Part shown: piece after piece, positions 50,486-62,510 of the stretch | Layout of the letters: each line of letters starts with the position of its first letter | How positions within the stretch are numbered: the stretch's first letter is position 1 | Notes under the pieces: generated by a model | Database searches by the model: none | What the model saw: only the letters and a program-made list of their open reading frames with translations | Told to the model about the DNA's origin: nothing | Source: Isoetes taiwanensis | Taxonomy: Eukaryota; Streptophyta; Lycopodiopsida; Isoetales; Isoetaceae | DNA length: 64,000 nt | Direction: 5' to 3' | NCBI GenBank assembly: GCA_021234155.1 | Contig: JAJEKV010000110.1 | Span: 2,818,338-2,882,337 of the forward strand | Program-made: the position numbers and the translations under genes

Positions 50486-51468
50486 ATGGTGGACATGAAA
50501 GCATTTCGTCTAAATACTGGCAGTCTAGTTCCATCCATAGCCTTTGGCACAGGGTCAAACAGGCTTGAGCTCAAGAGTTCAATTTTATACGCAATCAAGG
50601 TCAGTCATAATTTGCTGTCTCTCCCATTTCTTTTAGTTCTTTATATGACGCAAGCATCTGTTTATATGGTGCCAGATTGGTTATAGACATTCTGATACTG
50701 CCAGCTTCTATGGTACAGAAGCTTGCCTTGGAGAAGTCCTTGCAGAAGCATTCTTATGTGGACTAGTAAAGCGAGAGGACGTCTTTGTTACCACAAAACT
50801 TTGGTCTACATTACATGACGAGGTTATTGCTGCATCAAAAAGCAGTTTAGGGTAAATTATGTGCAATATATTGTTCTTTATTTGGTCCACTGGCCTGTGA
50901 GGCCGAGCACAGGTTGAGATCCACCCTACTTGACAACAAAGACGCCTAAAGGAATATTGTGATGGTGTCAACATAAGATTGGCAGCATGGTCTCCATTAG
51001 GTGGCATTACAAGTTATGTTGGGAGCAAGTATGATATAGACAAATCAATTATTGCCGAGATTGCGAACAAATATGGAAAGACCTCTTCCCAGGTATATTC
51101 ATGATCAGTTACATCTTTTACCTCTTTGTTGCATACGCCGAAATAAATAATAAGATCCATATACCACTGTGATCTAAAATGGTCTCACTCAGGTGGAAGT
51201 TAGAAAGGGGGAATATTGTTGTTCTCAAGAGTACAATGAGTCAAAGAGAACTTTAACGTATTTGATTTGAAAAACACGAGAAAACCATGACAAGATTATG
51301 AAGTTGGAACAAGGACATTTACTTGATGGATTCCTGTTTTGCAATGAGAGTACCAGCCCATACAGGACTCCATTCGATTTATGGATAGTGGGGTATGATT
51401 TCAAGAAAATCAATGAGAGTACCAGCCCATACAAGACTCCATTTGATTTATGGGATGGTGATATATGA
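50486..51468 (+). pseudogene. Aldo-keto reductase (AKR4-like) pseudogene
   Basis: Exon 1 (50486-50599): MKAFRLNTGSLVPSIAFGTG. Exon 2 (50676-50851): IGYRHSDTASFYGTEACLGE (catalytic-type Asp in the family's HDTA region) and EDVFVTTKLW. A remnant of exon 3 has LYLVHWPV, then a jump of about 80-90 residues to VEIHPT followed by TGA where a Trp belongs, then CDGVNIRLAAWSPLGG and IIAEIANKYGKTSSQ (to 51092). The last part is frameshifted (VVLKSTM, then KENFNVFD) and ends HDKIMKLEQGHLLDGFLFCN with a 69 bp tandem duplication of the final coding piece (51342 and 51411). It cannot make an enzyme. Relatives are NADPH-dependent plant reductases. Confidence 0.8.
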
Positions 51469-51868
51469 TTTCAAGAAAATCATCTGTCTCAGCTCAATAG
51501 CTGCTAGCATGGCAGTGACTCCTAAGTATCCAATATCAGCATATGTGTTTCATATTCCAGATATAGGAGATTCTTGTACACGATTTCCTTGAATGATATC
51601 CATTAAAGAGAATAAGCGAGCCAGACTATTATGCTGCAGCCAGTTGGCAAGCCCAGCCATGTAATGCTATGAGAAGTCTTTACAACGACAACGAATGCTT
51701 CAGACTACATCCTGATGACAAGTTGCTCCAAAAAAGTTGAGAACATGACCAGCGACTGCATAGACAACTAAAGATGAAAGTGCAATGTTATTGTGATAAA
51801 AGCTGCTAGTTTAAATTTCTGCATAGAAAATTATACACTTAATCACTTTAGTGACTTTATACAACAAT

Positions 51869-52851
51869 TTATTTAGTTAATGATATTAGAATCCTTCGAG
51901 TGGATTTGCAACCCTCCCTACCATGAAGTACAGCATAATTATCCAACAGCACAATGTCTCCTTTCTGCCACGGAACACTAACTTTCTCGTCCTCTAAAAC
52001 CTTCATTATCTTTGCATAATCCTCCTCTGAGATAGGTGTTCCATCTGCAAATTGCAGTCTCTTCCCAAATCTTATGTGATTGAACCAGACCATGCGCCCG
52101 GCCCGATCTTCTCTAAATGATATGAATTCTGGTGAAACTCTGTGTGGCAGAATATGTAAGAAACATGTAAATCATATGTAAAATATTAAGATAAACAAAT
52201 TGCTTGCTCACTTCTTATCTAATGGAATCCAGTTCTTTTCTGCAAGTTCATCCACAAGGGGCTTGTTCTGTACCAGCAACTTTTGATATACAGTATGGCC
52301 AAGTACTAAAGATGTTGAACCTCCTTTTCCTTGCGCTGGAGCAGTCTCACAGAAGAAGAAAAGCCTGGTGGGAACTTTTGGGAGCTGTGTCGCAAGAAAA
52401 AAAAAGCAATTCAGTAAATTAGAACAAATTGAACAGAAAAAATTGAACTGATAGACAATGAAAATGAAAAAAAGGTATCACTGACATAGCAACATTCATT
52501 GTGGAAACCAATGTCCTCCTCCAATGGAACGTCTTCATTGACAGTAAACACATTTCCAAACACATGAGTACGCGTTGCTGTCCCACCTTCTTTAGCGTAA
52601 TCATAATTTTCCCAGCCGAAAGCTTGTACAACACTGTTAAAATCCTCCCCCGTGTGCACTTCAAATCCCCTAAAAACAATAGCCCCGCATTTTGCAATTA
52701 TTGAATCCAACAACTCTCGGTACTTTGAAACTGCATTCACAAGGAATTCCAAATCCTTTCTAGAGTTCCTATTGGGAGAAAAGATCCGAGGGAACTTAGT
52801 TCCATCTTCGAAGGACTTCTGAAAGTAGGCAGAAATTTCTTCCAGCTCCAT
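51869..52851 (-). CDS. TauD / clavaminate-synthase-like dioxygenase, copy B
   Basis: Exons 52851-52486, 52384-52212 and 52139-51869, the same lengths and splice sites as copy A; 269 residues. Differences are few, for example YAKEGGTATRT for YTKEGGTSTRT, PISEED for PVSEED and DEKVSV for DEKVNV. The metal-binding FHNE and the distal LHGREG are kept. The coding frame is intact in all exons, so the copy is probably still under constraint or very young. The first intron is about 12 bases shorter than in copy A. It shares the same apparent loss of ~60 residues relative to the family, so that change predates the duplication. Confidence 0.85.
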
Positions 52852-53463
52852 TGCTAGAGATACTGTGTTGGCTGCACATCATTCAAATTTCTAATCAAGG
52901 CTGTTAAGAAAACGGCAAGGGCATACAGACGAAAAAAATCGGATCAGACTCAGGCAAGGCACCCAAGGACAAAAGATGACTCAGTGGCTAATGGACTTTG
53001 TCCGGCTCAAATGGAGGGCATGGGCATCTCGATATATAGTATATATATATGCAGCAGGTTCATCTCATATGCAGCAGGTTCATCTCATGAGCAAATATAT
53101 AATTTCCTGTGTTATGCAGATGGATGCGTACATTTCCTGTGTTGCTAATATTTAATTATCATACAGATCTCCCAAATCTCCTCCTTCCAAATATTTGTGA
53201 AGTGGAGATATGAAATAATGAATGGTTTATCTTTTTCAAAACCACCGCTAGCTACATTTGACCATACACAATTCTTTTCAAAATAAAAGGGAGAAAAGCA
53301 GGATCCATCATCATCGTATAAATGCTTGTTATAAGGAACTGTCTTTTGGTGTAGATCCGGCCGTTTGACACTATGCAAGCTCTGCACAGATCCGACAGGA
53401 ACCCTGCAAGCTCTGTAGCAGGAATGAAAATAATCTGAGTAGCAGGTAATGAAAATAAACTGA

Positions 53464-53862
53464 GGGTGTCTCATATTTTAGCCATTTATATTGGGCCACG
53501 TAAGCAAATAAAAAAGAAAAGATTTTTTACTTTTAAAAATGAGCCATGTCCCATTTAGGCTTGGATAGGTTCGGTTCCTCCTTTTAAGGGGAATGGAGTC
53601 TTAATTTTATACCCGGGGAGGATTTCCCCTGGTATAAAATAGGACAGTGAGTGTCAAATATGTTAAAAATATCATTAAAATAAGACATGTCTTATTTTTT
53701 TTTTAGTTTTCCACTAGTATTTTGATGGTGTCTTATGTTATGACACTTTATAGTGAAAAAACAACTTCACTTTTATGTGTCGTATTTTTTGATTTGGAGT
53801 CATAAACAGTGGCATATCTCAATGTGACAGTCTTATTTTATGACTATAGTAGAAAATCACCC
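53464..53862. mobile_element. MITE, PIF/Harbinger (Tourist)-like
   Basis: A 399 bp insertion present only in copy B. Ends are GGGTGTCTCATATTTTAG and, inverted, GGGTGATTTTCTACTATAG. Flanked by TGA on both sides (53461-53463 and 53863-53865). The 3-base duplication and GGG start fit Tourist-type MITEs. No coding potential. Confidence 0.65.
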
Positions 53863-54419
53863 TGAGTTGCAGGAATGAAAATAAACTGTGAGTGGCTTTT
53901 AGTGCTGAAACAGGTAACAGAGCGCAGAACCCTAACTGACATACTTTATCCGCGGAATTGCTGCGCCAATTCCATCTGCGACCCAACGATCCGGCCTTCA
54001 GTTGAGGAACAACAAAGCTATCGGATTCCTCTAGCCTATGGAATGAACGTTTTTGCTAATTGATAACAAAAGAAATGATATAGAAGAAATTCCTTTCTGC
54101 TTTTGTGCAATTGCTATCATTACTAACAAATCACACATAGCATCTCTATGATGTACGCGAACCATCACACTTGGCTTAGGATTTTTAAGTCAAGGTACGA
54201 AGGATGTATAGTGCTCCATAATTTGCATCAGTTGAGAAGGCCAATAGAGTCTAGAGAAATATGAGAAGCCTTAATAAAGACATATATACATGCACTATGT
54301 AGATGTATAAACATTTGTCGGGGATTTGACACTTACCCATCACAACGCATTTGTGTAAACCACGTTTCTAGTGAACCTTAAATCATATTGGAGCCTTCTT
54401 ATGGCATGGATGGTGGGTC

Positions 54420-54800
54420 TTTGATAACAACCCAAATTCCTTGTCGACTTTGCACCCTTAAGAATGCCACATATAATTCTCTATGTCGAAAGATATGCTT
54501 TGGAAGACATTTACCTACCTTTTGCATTGTATCATCATGGTAAAAGTCAACTGCGGAGGGAAATTGCACCCTTGCTAACTAATGAAGTGGCAAGCCAAAA
54601 TTGGTCGGCACAATTGGAATGCGTGATAGGAGCACATTGTCGCCAACATTTCTTCCACTTACTATCTCTGCATGGATAATCCTTTTTGTATAATCAGTTG
54701 CGTTCCACTGCACAGGCTGTCCTCTTAATGTAGACCTCAACAATATGATAATCATTCCCTCCTTCAAATTTAGCTCATGGGGTGGCACGCCGCTTGAAGT
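54420..54800 (-). pseudogene. Helitron PIF1-type helicase, C-terminal remnant
   Basis: The frame reads GVPPHELNLKEGMIIILLRS, then HAEIVSGRNVGDNVLLSRIP and IVPTNFGLPLH; after a stop and frame change, CLPKHIFRHRELYVAF. This matches the end of Helitron helicases (LPPHEL-LK-G-P-MLLRN; AEI--G---G--V-IPRI; YLP--VF-HGQLYVA-SR). The usual TINKAQGQT block is destroyed. It comes from an old autonomous Helitron in - orientation. Confidence 0.75.
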
Positions 54801-54913
54801 TGTGTAAGGGAAAAGGTAGTAGTGACAAATATTGATGCATGAAAGGATATGATCAATCTTGGATTTGTTTTTGCAGTTAAAGTTCTTTGAAGATGATCAT
54901 TTTTTTTTCTTTC

Positions 54914-54945
54914 CTAGATATGTGCGCCTGGCGATGCCAGACATT
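54914..54945 (-). mobile_element. Possible Helitron 3' terminus
   Basis: On the - strand CTGGC-ATC-GCCAG is followed by GCGCACATAT and CTAG. The hairpin and CTAG spacing fit, but the next flank base is G rather than T, so the call is weaker than the one at 38750. Confidence 0.4.
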
Positions 54946-55122
54946 AGTCGTAGACACGCAGAATCGGTAAATGTAATGAAATGCATAGGTGGAATGGAAT
55001 GAGATATTGGTATAATGTAATAGTTAGGATAGAATGAGAATGAGAATGAGAATGCGAATGGAAGGGAATGGAAGGAATGGAAGGAATGGAACAACTAGGT
55101 GGGATAGATTGCATGTCGAGCA
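54946..55122. other. Short spacer with GAATG repeats
   Basis: GAATGAGAATGAGAATGAGA at about 55033 and GGAATGGAAG units to 55090. No gene. Confidence 0.6.
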
Positions 55123-55260
55123 TCCTATTTTACAAAACCATGGCATCTGTCTGATCGATGGCTGAGATCGTCCCAATGTCCCTCCGCCCCACCCGATGGC
55201 CCAAATTTTTCCATTTATCTCTCCGCCTTGGTGGACGGCCCAGATTCTGCCACGTCAAAC
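55123..55260 (+). mobile_element. Helitron 5' terminus, copy 1
   Basis: Starts TCCTATTTTACAAAACCATG after an A and continues GAGATCGTCCCAATGTCCCT. It is closely related to the 5' end at 57997, so both belong to one Helitron family. The matching 3' end to the right was not found. Confidence 0.55.
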
Positions 55261-55823
55261 ATTTGGCCTTTCACGTGAAGTTTCACCCATGCGTTTGCCA
55301 AGCCAAGGGTTTATAGTCACGTCTTTTGTGGCAGCACAATCTTTGCAGGCCAGGCAATTCTGAAGACACAAAATGAACTGGCAAAGAAGGCCGGATTGGA
55401 AGCCTTGGAATCCCAGATACAAACGCGAAGGAAATGACAGAGCACCCCCGAAAGCATCTGGTAATCCTTTCTTCCCTTCACATTTCATTCCGGCATTGAA
55501 ATAGCAGGTACGGGACAGACATCCAATCCAATTGTGGAGGATTTGAGATATTTTCTGCTCTAAAGCTTTTGTTCTTCGAAGGTATTTCCAAATTGCCTTT
55601 TGGCGTAGGCAAGGATTCATTGTTGCAAGTTGGAGGCCAGAACGTATTTCTTTATGGAGAAACCTTCTGCAACTGCCCTTGCAAACTAAAATATTGATGT
55701 TAGTCTAAGCTAGATCTATCTAAATTTAACTGGCAATGGATACATATATTAGTCTGAGCTAGATCTATCTGCATATCCTGTCTTTTCTTTTCTCATCTGA
55801 CTGGTTCTATTCAATCTCCAGGT
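55261..55823. other. No supported gene
   Basis: A 121-codon - strand frame (55255-55620) shows no family signature. TTAGTCT-AGCTAGATCTATC occurs at about 55699 and 55750. Confidence 0.4.
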
Positions 55824-56860
55824 CTAGGATAACTGCTCTACTTCCTTTTTAATGCAATAACAATCAAGATTGTCAAGCCGCAATTCTAATGTGTATTTCT
55901 CTGCAAACTTTTGGCAAGATGGTTTTGAGTCTCGGATATATTTCGCATCCATGTTTTTTTCACCAACAATGCTCTCAGCGCTTTGAATCACATTTGCAGA
56001 TTGCATACCAATTCTAACAAATATAACAACAATATATTTTTCTAGTGTTGTCATATGCCTACAAGTTCTCCAACACTCGAGATTATGATTATGAAAATGA
56101 TTCATGTTTTTCTCCATTAAGTTCAAAACAAATAGGCTAATTGGAGCCTTTGTTGAAGTTTCTCCACAATAGCCCTTACTACCAATACTGACTAAATAGC
56201 TGCTCTCACTTGTTATTGGATCAAACTTAAAGACTGAAAAACCTAGACGTTCCTTCAAAAACTCTTTTACCCTATTTGGAAGGTATATGGTCTTAACATT
56301 TCTTTTTGTTGCAGTATCTAAGTACTGCGAGCTCCATACTTTGAGCTTCTCCATGTCCCCATCAGTAATGTCACATCTTATTTTAAAACATTCATAATCC
56401 CCTCTGTGAACTAATATATCTGTGCAGAATTTGACAATGACATCTTGCATAGCCCTTGCTTGCTTTAGCTGTTTTGCATATTCCTCTACATCCTTCACAT
56501 TCAGAATTGCTTTATTTACTATCTTTTTAGAAGGCTTACTTGACCCCTTTCGAAGCAGCACTTCACCACTCAGAATTTTTTACTGAACTTCTAGCATCTC
56601 CTCTCGCGTAAGCCCCTGATATGGACGCATATAATACTCACAAAAATATCGGGAGCTGGACTTGTAGGAGGTTTTCCATTTTTGTCAGGAAGTTTCGAGT
56701 TCTTTCAAGCTTCCCATATTAGTTTCCAATCACTCCATTCTTCGTCAGAACACATTATTAGGTCATAATGCTCGGTCATTCTTGGAGTTGCTTTTGGAGA
56801 CATGTCTGACTTATTTGGCTTCTCTATAATCGTATATTTGCAGAAATCTTCAAATCTGTA
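55824..56860 (-). pseudogene. Unrecognised 300+ codon frame, two stops
   Basis: The main frame is 56561-55824 (245 codons). The same frame extends upstream through one TAA (near 56573) to YYMRPYQGLTREEMLEVQ. After another frame change and stop come MSPKATPRMTEHYDLIMCSD and EEWSDWKLIWEA. Main-frame landmarks: KLKVWSSQYLDTATKRNVKT, IYLPNRVKEFLKERLGFSVF, NHFHNHNLECWRTCRHMTTL and PSCQKFAEKYTLELRLDNLD. Composition is that of a soluble charged protein. No family is recognised. It is followed upstream by an array of inverted motifs (57030-57850), so it may be the protein of an undescribed element. Confidence 0.45.
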
Positions 56861-57029
56861 GACACATAGAAACAAATTAAGTTAATTCTAAAAACAACAA
56901 AGGCATCCTACAAACCTATGATTTTGATTCTAAATGTAAGCATACCCGCCAAACTGTGTCCTTGGAGCTGCATGTCACAGGCCTTGTTGGTCTACCTAAC
57001 GCTATCCATTAAGCTCGCGCATGGGAAAC

Positions 57030-57860
57030 TTGGTCAGTATAAGGACTGCAATATTAAAAGCAAATAATTAGTTACTTACAGCCACTAGTCTGTAAATATT
57101 AACGTGTGAAAGAAACTCAATACAGACATTTATATGCAAGTATGATATGTATCTCAAGGCTATTGCATTAGTCTGTACATGCTTTCAGACGTCTGAAAGA
57201 CTTATCATTAGGGATTCATTTACACACACTTGTCTAAAAGTACAAGTGGACTTTGAATATCTCAGTTACAAATGTATACAAATGGTTTATATCTTATAGA
57301 AATAATAAACTAGTAGTTGATCGATACACGTCTCAAAGACTATCATTAGAGCTTCATTTACAGACATTCTTCTGAAATTACACATGCCCTTTAAAAGAAT
57401 CCTATTTATATCCATTTGTCTGCAAATATGATGTAAATCTCAAGGATACACATGTCCGAAATTACATAAAGCTTCTCTTTCAAACACTCGTCTGAAAGTA
57501 CCTATGACCTTCAAAGAAAAGAATATTGCCACTTTCAGACAGATGTCCAAAAGGTGACCATATTGAACTAATTAATAATTTCAAATACATGTCTGAAGTT
57601 ACATAAAGCCTCACTTACAAACATGCAGCTTTAGAGGAAAGCATATTGTCAATTTCAGACAGATGTCTGGAAGGTGACCATTAAACATGACTTCTAGTAA
57701 GCAAATTGCTTTTGTTACTTTTGAAATAAAATATTGAGATAATAAATTAATAAACTAGTATGTGTATTTAACTAGGTCAATTTCAGACACATGTCTACAA
57801 GTTATCATTAGACCATTGCTAATTGGTACAATATAAAAAGAAGCATGAGAAGACAACATA
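57030..57860. repeat. Array of CAGAC/GTCTG palindromic motifs
   Basis: TTTCAGAC, ATGTCTGAA, CGTCTGAAAG and TTACAGACAT-like words recur at least fifteen times, often paired as short inverted repeats (for example GCTTTCAGACGTCTGAAAG near 57180). Spacing varies from 30 to 130 bases. This resembles subterminal repeats of DNA transposons. Confidence 0.6.
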
Positions 57861-57996
57861 CCTTTCATATTTGAAAAGCTTGTTTATGCTATTCTGTGCA
57901 TGACTTATCATTGACAATTGAATGTCGGGGGTGTGACCATGCAATATTCTACACATTCGACTTTTATACAGTGCATAAAGGTCTGTAGGTAAAGTA

Positions 57997-58140
57997 TCCT
58001 ATATATTATAAAACTGTGGCGTCTGTCTGTCCGCTCGATCGACGGCCGAGATCGTCCCAATGTCCCTCCGCCCAGATCGACGGTCCAGATTTGTTTGTTT
58101 ATGGTTGTGCCCCTATCAAACGGCATAGATTGTGCCACGT
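57997..58140 (+). mobile_element. Helitron 5' terminus, copy 2
   Basis: Starts TCCTATATATTATAAAACTG after an A, a canonical plant Helitron 5' end, followed by GAGATCGTCCCAATGTCCCT as in the copy at 55123. The element would run to the right across the PDH fragment. No 3' hairpin with CTRR was fixed. Confidence 0.65.
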
Positions 58141-58280
58141 AACATAATTTGAACCATTTTTTATAATACAGGGAAAAAATGAAAGGGTGCGAACTTATTT
58201 TTGCCCGTGGCTTTTAGGTTCTAGCTCTCCCCGTCACTACTAGCGGAAAGCTTGGAAAGGAAGCTAGCGGCCCCAATATT

Positions 58281-58675
58281 TCATCTCTGTTGTTCAAATA
58301 AAATAACAGGGTTCATCAGTCCCTTGGAGCATGCAACCATCTGCAACCCAGGAACAGACTGGAAATATGACTCTAATCATTGAGAATGTTCTGCCCCAAG
58401 CTGTCTGCCGACACCGCTAGGGCCCCTAATGACACAAGGAATTTTGAACTGTCCACCTGAAATATAGTGAAGCATGCCACAGTTATTTGAAATCTGGTTG
58501 AATGCTAACAGCAGGAAACCCATGTTCATGCCCTCAATTACTGGGCACAAGCCTGTCATGGCAGCACCAATGGCCACGCCAGTAAACGAATTCTCACAAA
58601 TTGGGATATCAAGCAATCTCAGATCCCCAAACTTCTCTGCAAAATCCTTAGTGACTTTGTATGAGCCACCATACC
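58281..58675 (-). pseudogene. Plastid-type pyruvate dehydrogenase E1 beta fragment
   Basis: From a splice-acceptor-like AAG at 58675 the frame reads [76 protein letters not shown] and [20 protein letters not shown] at 58379-58377 replaces the Arg of HSQRLESYFQ. After it, [11 protein letters not shown] is fused to KGLM and NPVILFE with small in-frame losses, ending at TGA. The protein is the E1 beta subunit of the pyruvate dehydrogenase complex, which with E1 alpha makes acetyl groups for fatty-acid synthesis in plastids. Only the middle third is present. It lies 280 bases inside a Helitron 5' end on the opposite strand, which suggests capture. Confidence 0.85.
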
Positions 58676-58699
58676 TTCATGCCTGTGGCATTACATTAA

Positions 58700-61600
58700 A
58701 AAGCAGCAAGTAATGCAACAACTATGTTTTTGTGAAACAATTATAAAAGGGAAGTGGAATTGGTTACTGTTAAAGGGCAGCAGAATTGGGCAGCATAAAA
58801 TTCCAGGGAATTGGGTAGTGGTATTGGGGGGACGGATCTGGATTTACTTGCAGGGTGTTTTTGACTTCTGCATTCATCTACAATGCTACGTTATTTTGTG
58901 TTCTTGCTCTTTTCGAAGGTTGTAGCTTCTTATAAAAAGGTAAATTGCATTTGATTAGTTTGTGGAAACGTTTCTTCATCAGACCTTCAATGACAGACTG
59001 GTAAAAATTGTGACAAAAGGATGAGCATCAATTTCGGCCTGTTACCAAGGTTAGTAACATGAAATTGAATTTGATTTCTAGAAACGGATTTGATAATGTG
59101 GCCTTCTTATACCACAGATAAAAGGTCATGTATTTTATTTCTGTGGCAGCTCATTTTGCAATGAGCTCTAAGTTCTTGAAGTTGAACTTTGGAATGCATG
59201 TCTTCTACGTTATAACAAATATGTAATAACTATTTAAGAACCACATTTTCACACATAGCAAAAAAGACCATCCTTTAGGTATGAGAAGCTTATTAGGTTG
59301 GCAAGCGTCTTCAATTTAAATTACTTAGGGACAAATGGCTTGAAAATAGGCCAGCATCCGGGTTAACCAACTTAGGATTTCGTTCAGATATGAAATACAA
59401 ACATGATCAAATATTCATTAACACCAACAACCTGCATAAAAAACAAAAGCCTAATTTGGACAAGAAAGTGCTTTACATTTTTAGAAATAAGCAGGAGTTT
59501 TGCAACAACAAAACAGATGAAGGAACTACTCAAACTGGATTTTATATAGTCCAACGATCACAATTTCAATTCTACCGATCACATTGCAAGCTGCTCAAAC
59601 AGGCAATAATGTTTTTCATGCTAGAACATGGCCAAATGATATCACATTTCTTAGCATTTTACCTGCATGTAGCCATGGGGTTTTATAGATAAGGGTTATC
59701 ATTATTTTGTTGCAATGAATTTTGACTACAGTCTCACTTCGAGCATTAGGCATTATGGGTCCATCATTGACAGTCTTGGATGGACAGGGTAGGCAAATCA
59801 GGCAGGGAACTTTACAATGAGCATCGCATTTCAACCTTCCATTATGATATGGAGAACATTACTTGGTGCGCAGGAAAAACATGTTGCATATCCGAGGATC
59901 ATTTTATGCACTATTGTATACAACTATTGATGTTCATCTAGAGATATTTGAATTGAAGCATATATGCCTATTCATGTCTAGATCGACTCAGGCCCCGCAT
60001 GCATAATAACTGTTCGGTCTCTCATGTCTATTTGTAGGATAATGAAGGCAAATCGTACCAACAAATTCTGACGAAAACAAAATGGGTTCCACATACATTC
60101 CAACGATCTGTACAACATGACAACTACATGAATCCCAAAATTGACAGAAATTTACAATTCAAGACGTTAATTCAATACAATACATAGACGAATCAAAGTT
60201 TTTATTAAGCAAAATACAATGCAACACAAAAATTACACAACCAAGTCTTACCATACATTAGAAAGAATACATTGGCTTCCAACAATTATGATTCAATTTC
60301 CTATCAATAAACATATAACATGATGCATTCTCCAAGTTTTAAATCACATAAAAAATCTTATAGATATATCCTCGACATATTACAATTTAACATCTCATAT
60401 CAAATATAACCCTTTCATAAACAACTTAGTGCCCCAATCTTCATATACAACATTCGCGTCCAAATAAGCAATCTTCTTTTCCGTAGATAATAATGTTCAC
60501 ATGGTTTTCACTGCATTTGATTGTGCTTAAAGACTCATTGGGCACTCACCAAGCTCCAACATAATTGGCAGTTACAATTACTCGTTAATAAGAAAATAGA
60601 AAATAGCCCACTGATAAATCCATGCGAAATAGTAAGCTATTTTACGAAGAAAGAGAAAGCTTAGTTCGAGAAACATCATGAACAATCTGCAGGTTCATAA
60701 AAAGCCTCAAAGGAAAAACATCTGATAAATATCATGGTTAATATGCAAGTTGCTTGTCTTCCTATAAAAGTCTCAGAAATAAAATATGAAGTCAAGTGGC
60801 CAGCCTTGTGGCGAGGTCGGCTTCAGAAATGGCAATATTTAAAAGCTGTGTTTATTTTCTAAGGGGCAGGCATGATCAATTTTTGAATTAGACACAGAGA
60901 TGCTAAACTCGGAAGAACAAAGATTTTGAGGTATGAAGAGACGTGTTGCTATGTATCGATACAGAGGAATTAATAAATACTGCTACTGGCCGGTAAGAAT
61001 AGGGCGGCAAATGTAGGTATCCATGTAGTTTGCCCTGTTTCATTTAGATCAGTAAACATCTCTATTTTAACTGGTATATGAATTTTTCTTAGATGTTAGT
61101 TGTGTAAATCGGCAACATTGAAAATTTCTTTTTCCTTTAACTCAGTAGCACGGAACTCTATTCCAATTGATAAGAACTATCTCCAGGCTCTTGTCCAGGC
61201 TCTAGTATTTTCTTTTGCCATCATTCTTCTGCCACAATCACTATTCTACTTTTCTTTACTGTAAAAAGTCAGGGAAGCTTCTACTTTTTGTTGCTCCTTC
61301 GCAACCTACCATCTATTTGCCACTTCTTGCCTGGCTGGTTGTTGCTCTATTTGCCGTTCTTGCCACATACATACTGGAATTGTTAAACATTAAGAGATGA
61401 GACTGGTCTTATTTGAAGTCTTTATTTTGCCCTTGTAGTTTGTATCCATCCTTCTTTTTCAACTAGATCCTCGTTAAATGCTAAAACTTCTTGTTACCAG
61501 TGTATATTGGCAGCATGAAATCCCTTCAATTCGGCAGCATGGAAGTCTGCGGCTTTTATATATTGTGATAAATTATGTTTCACCTTGAACTCTATTCTGG

Positions 61601-62500
61601 CCATGAGCTTGCCTTTTCTGATCATGAGAATCACTAAGAAATATATCTCAAGTTTTTTGGCTCTAGTATCATCTTTCTACCAGATCACTTCTCTAATTTT
61701 TCCACTATCTGCAGGCATTTGGCTCTAATTTGTCTAATCTACCGCTTCTTTGCCTCATCTATCCTTGGCCGCTTCTTGCTTTGCTAGCCATTGCTAGCCT
61801 TGCCCCTCCCTTTTTTTTTTTCATATGTAAAGAATAGAAATTAGCATAAAGGCAGTATATATGAGTAGTTTTTGCTAACAGGATGGAAGTATGATGGCAT
61901 TTTCATTTCATGGCAAGCTTTCAATTGATAGGAATTATTGTGGTTCCACTTCTATGAACTTAGAAGTAAAATAATAAAAAACAATTATGATAGTAGTCTT
62001 AGTGTGGTTTTACAGTGGGACATTTGTAAATGAAAGGATTGGCCAGATAATATAAGGATGGACTTGGTATGTTGGTAAGTGATTATTAACATGGTTATGT
62101 AGTCTAAGATGGTGCTCTAAGTGCAATTGGGATAGTAAAATTGGCATAAAGAATTATTAATGAAATTACCTAACGTGAAACTTGGTTAACCTAAAAACGG
62201 CCGACCGTCTCCAACAGACGAACTTGAGAGAAGATGAGGCCAGAGTAGTTATCTGGCCATGCAACTGCACGTGATCTAAAGGTACATAAGCTATTTTTCT
62301 AAAAAGCAGGTTATGGAAAATGCCAGAATCGTGCCCTGTCTATTGCTGTGTGTGCTTTGTTTAAGAACTGCTGGTAAACCTAGGGTTCTCAGGCTATTTA
62401 TGAAGCATTCAGCTGGATAGATGTTACGCATTTGTGGGAAAAGACTCTGGCAGAAGAAGGCAATTACTAACATGTAGAGGTCGTTCCAATAGCTCCTCTC
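58700..62500. other. Long stretch without supported gene
   Basis: AT-rich sequence. Open frames (for example 59390-59692 and 61215-61400) lack family signatures. Blocks CATCATTCTTCTGCCACAATC near 61220 and CATCTTTCTACCAGATCAC near 61670 are diverged copies of a short repeat. A T-run at 61809 may be a retroposon scar, but no duplication was seen. Confidence 0.4.
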
Positions 62501-62510
62501 CTTATTAGTC

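Larger units (their letters stand above)
51525..54110. repeat. Tandem segmental duplication, copy B
   Basis: Matches 47932-50170, with an inserted MITE (53464-53862) and a loss of about 78 bases near 54062. The unit does not include the aldo-keto reductase pseudogene, which lies in the spacer between the copies. Confidence 0.85.
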
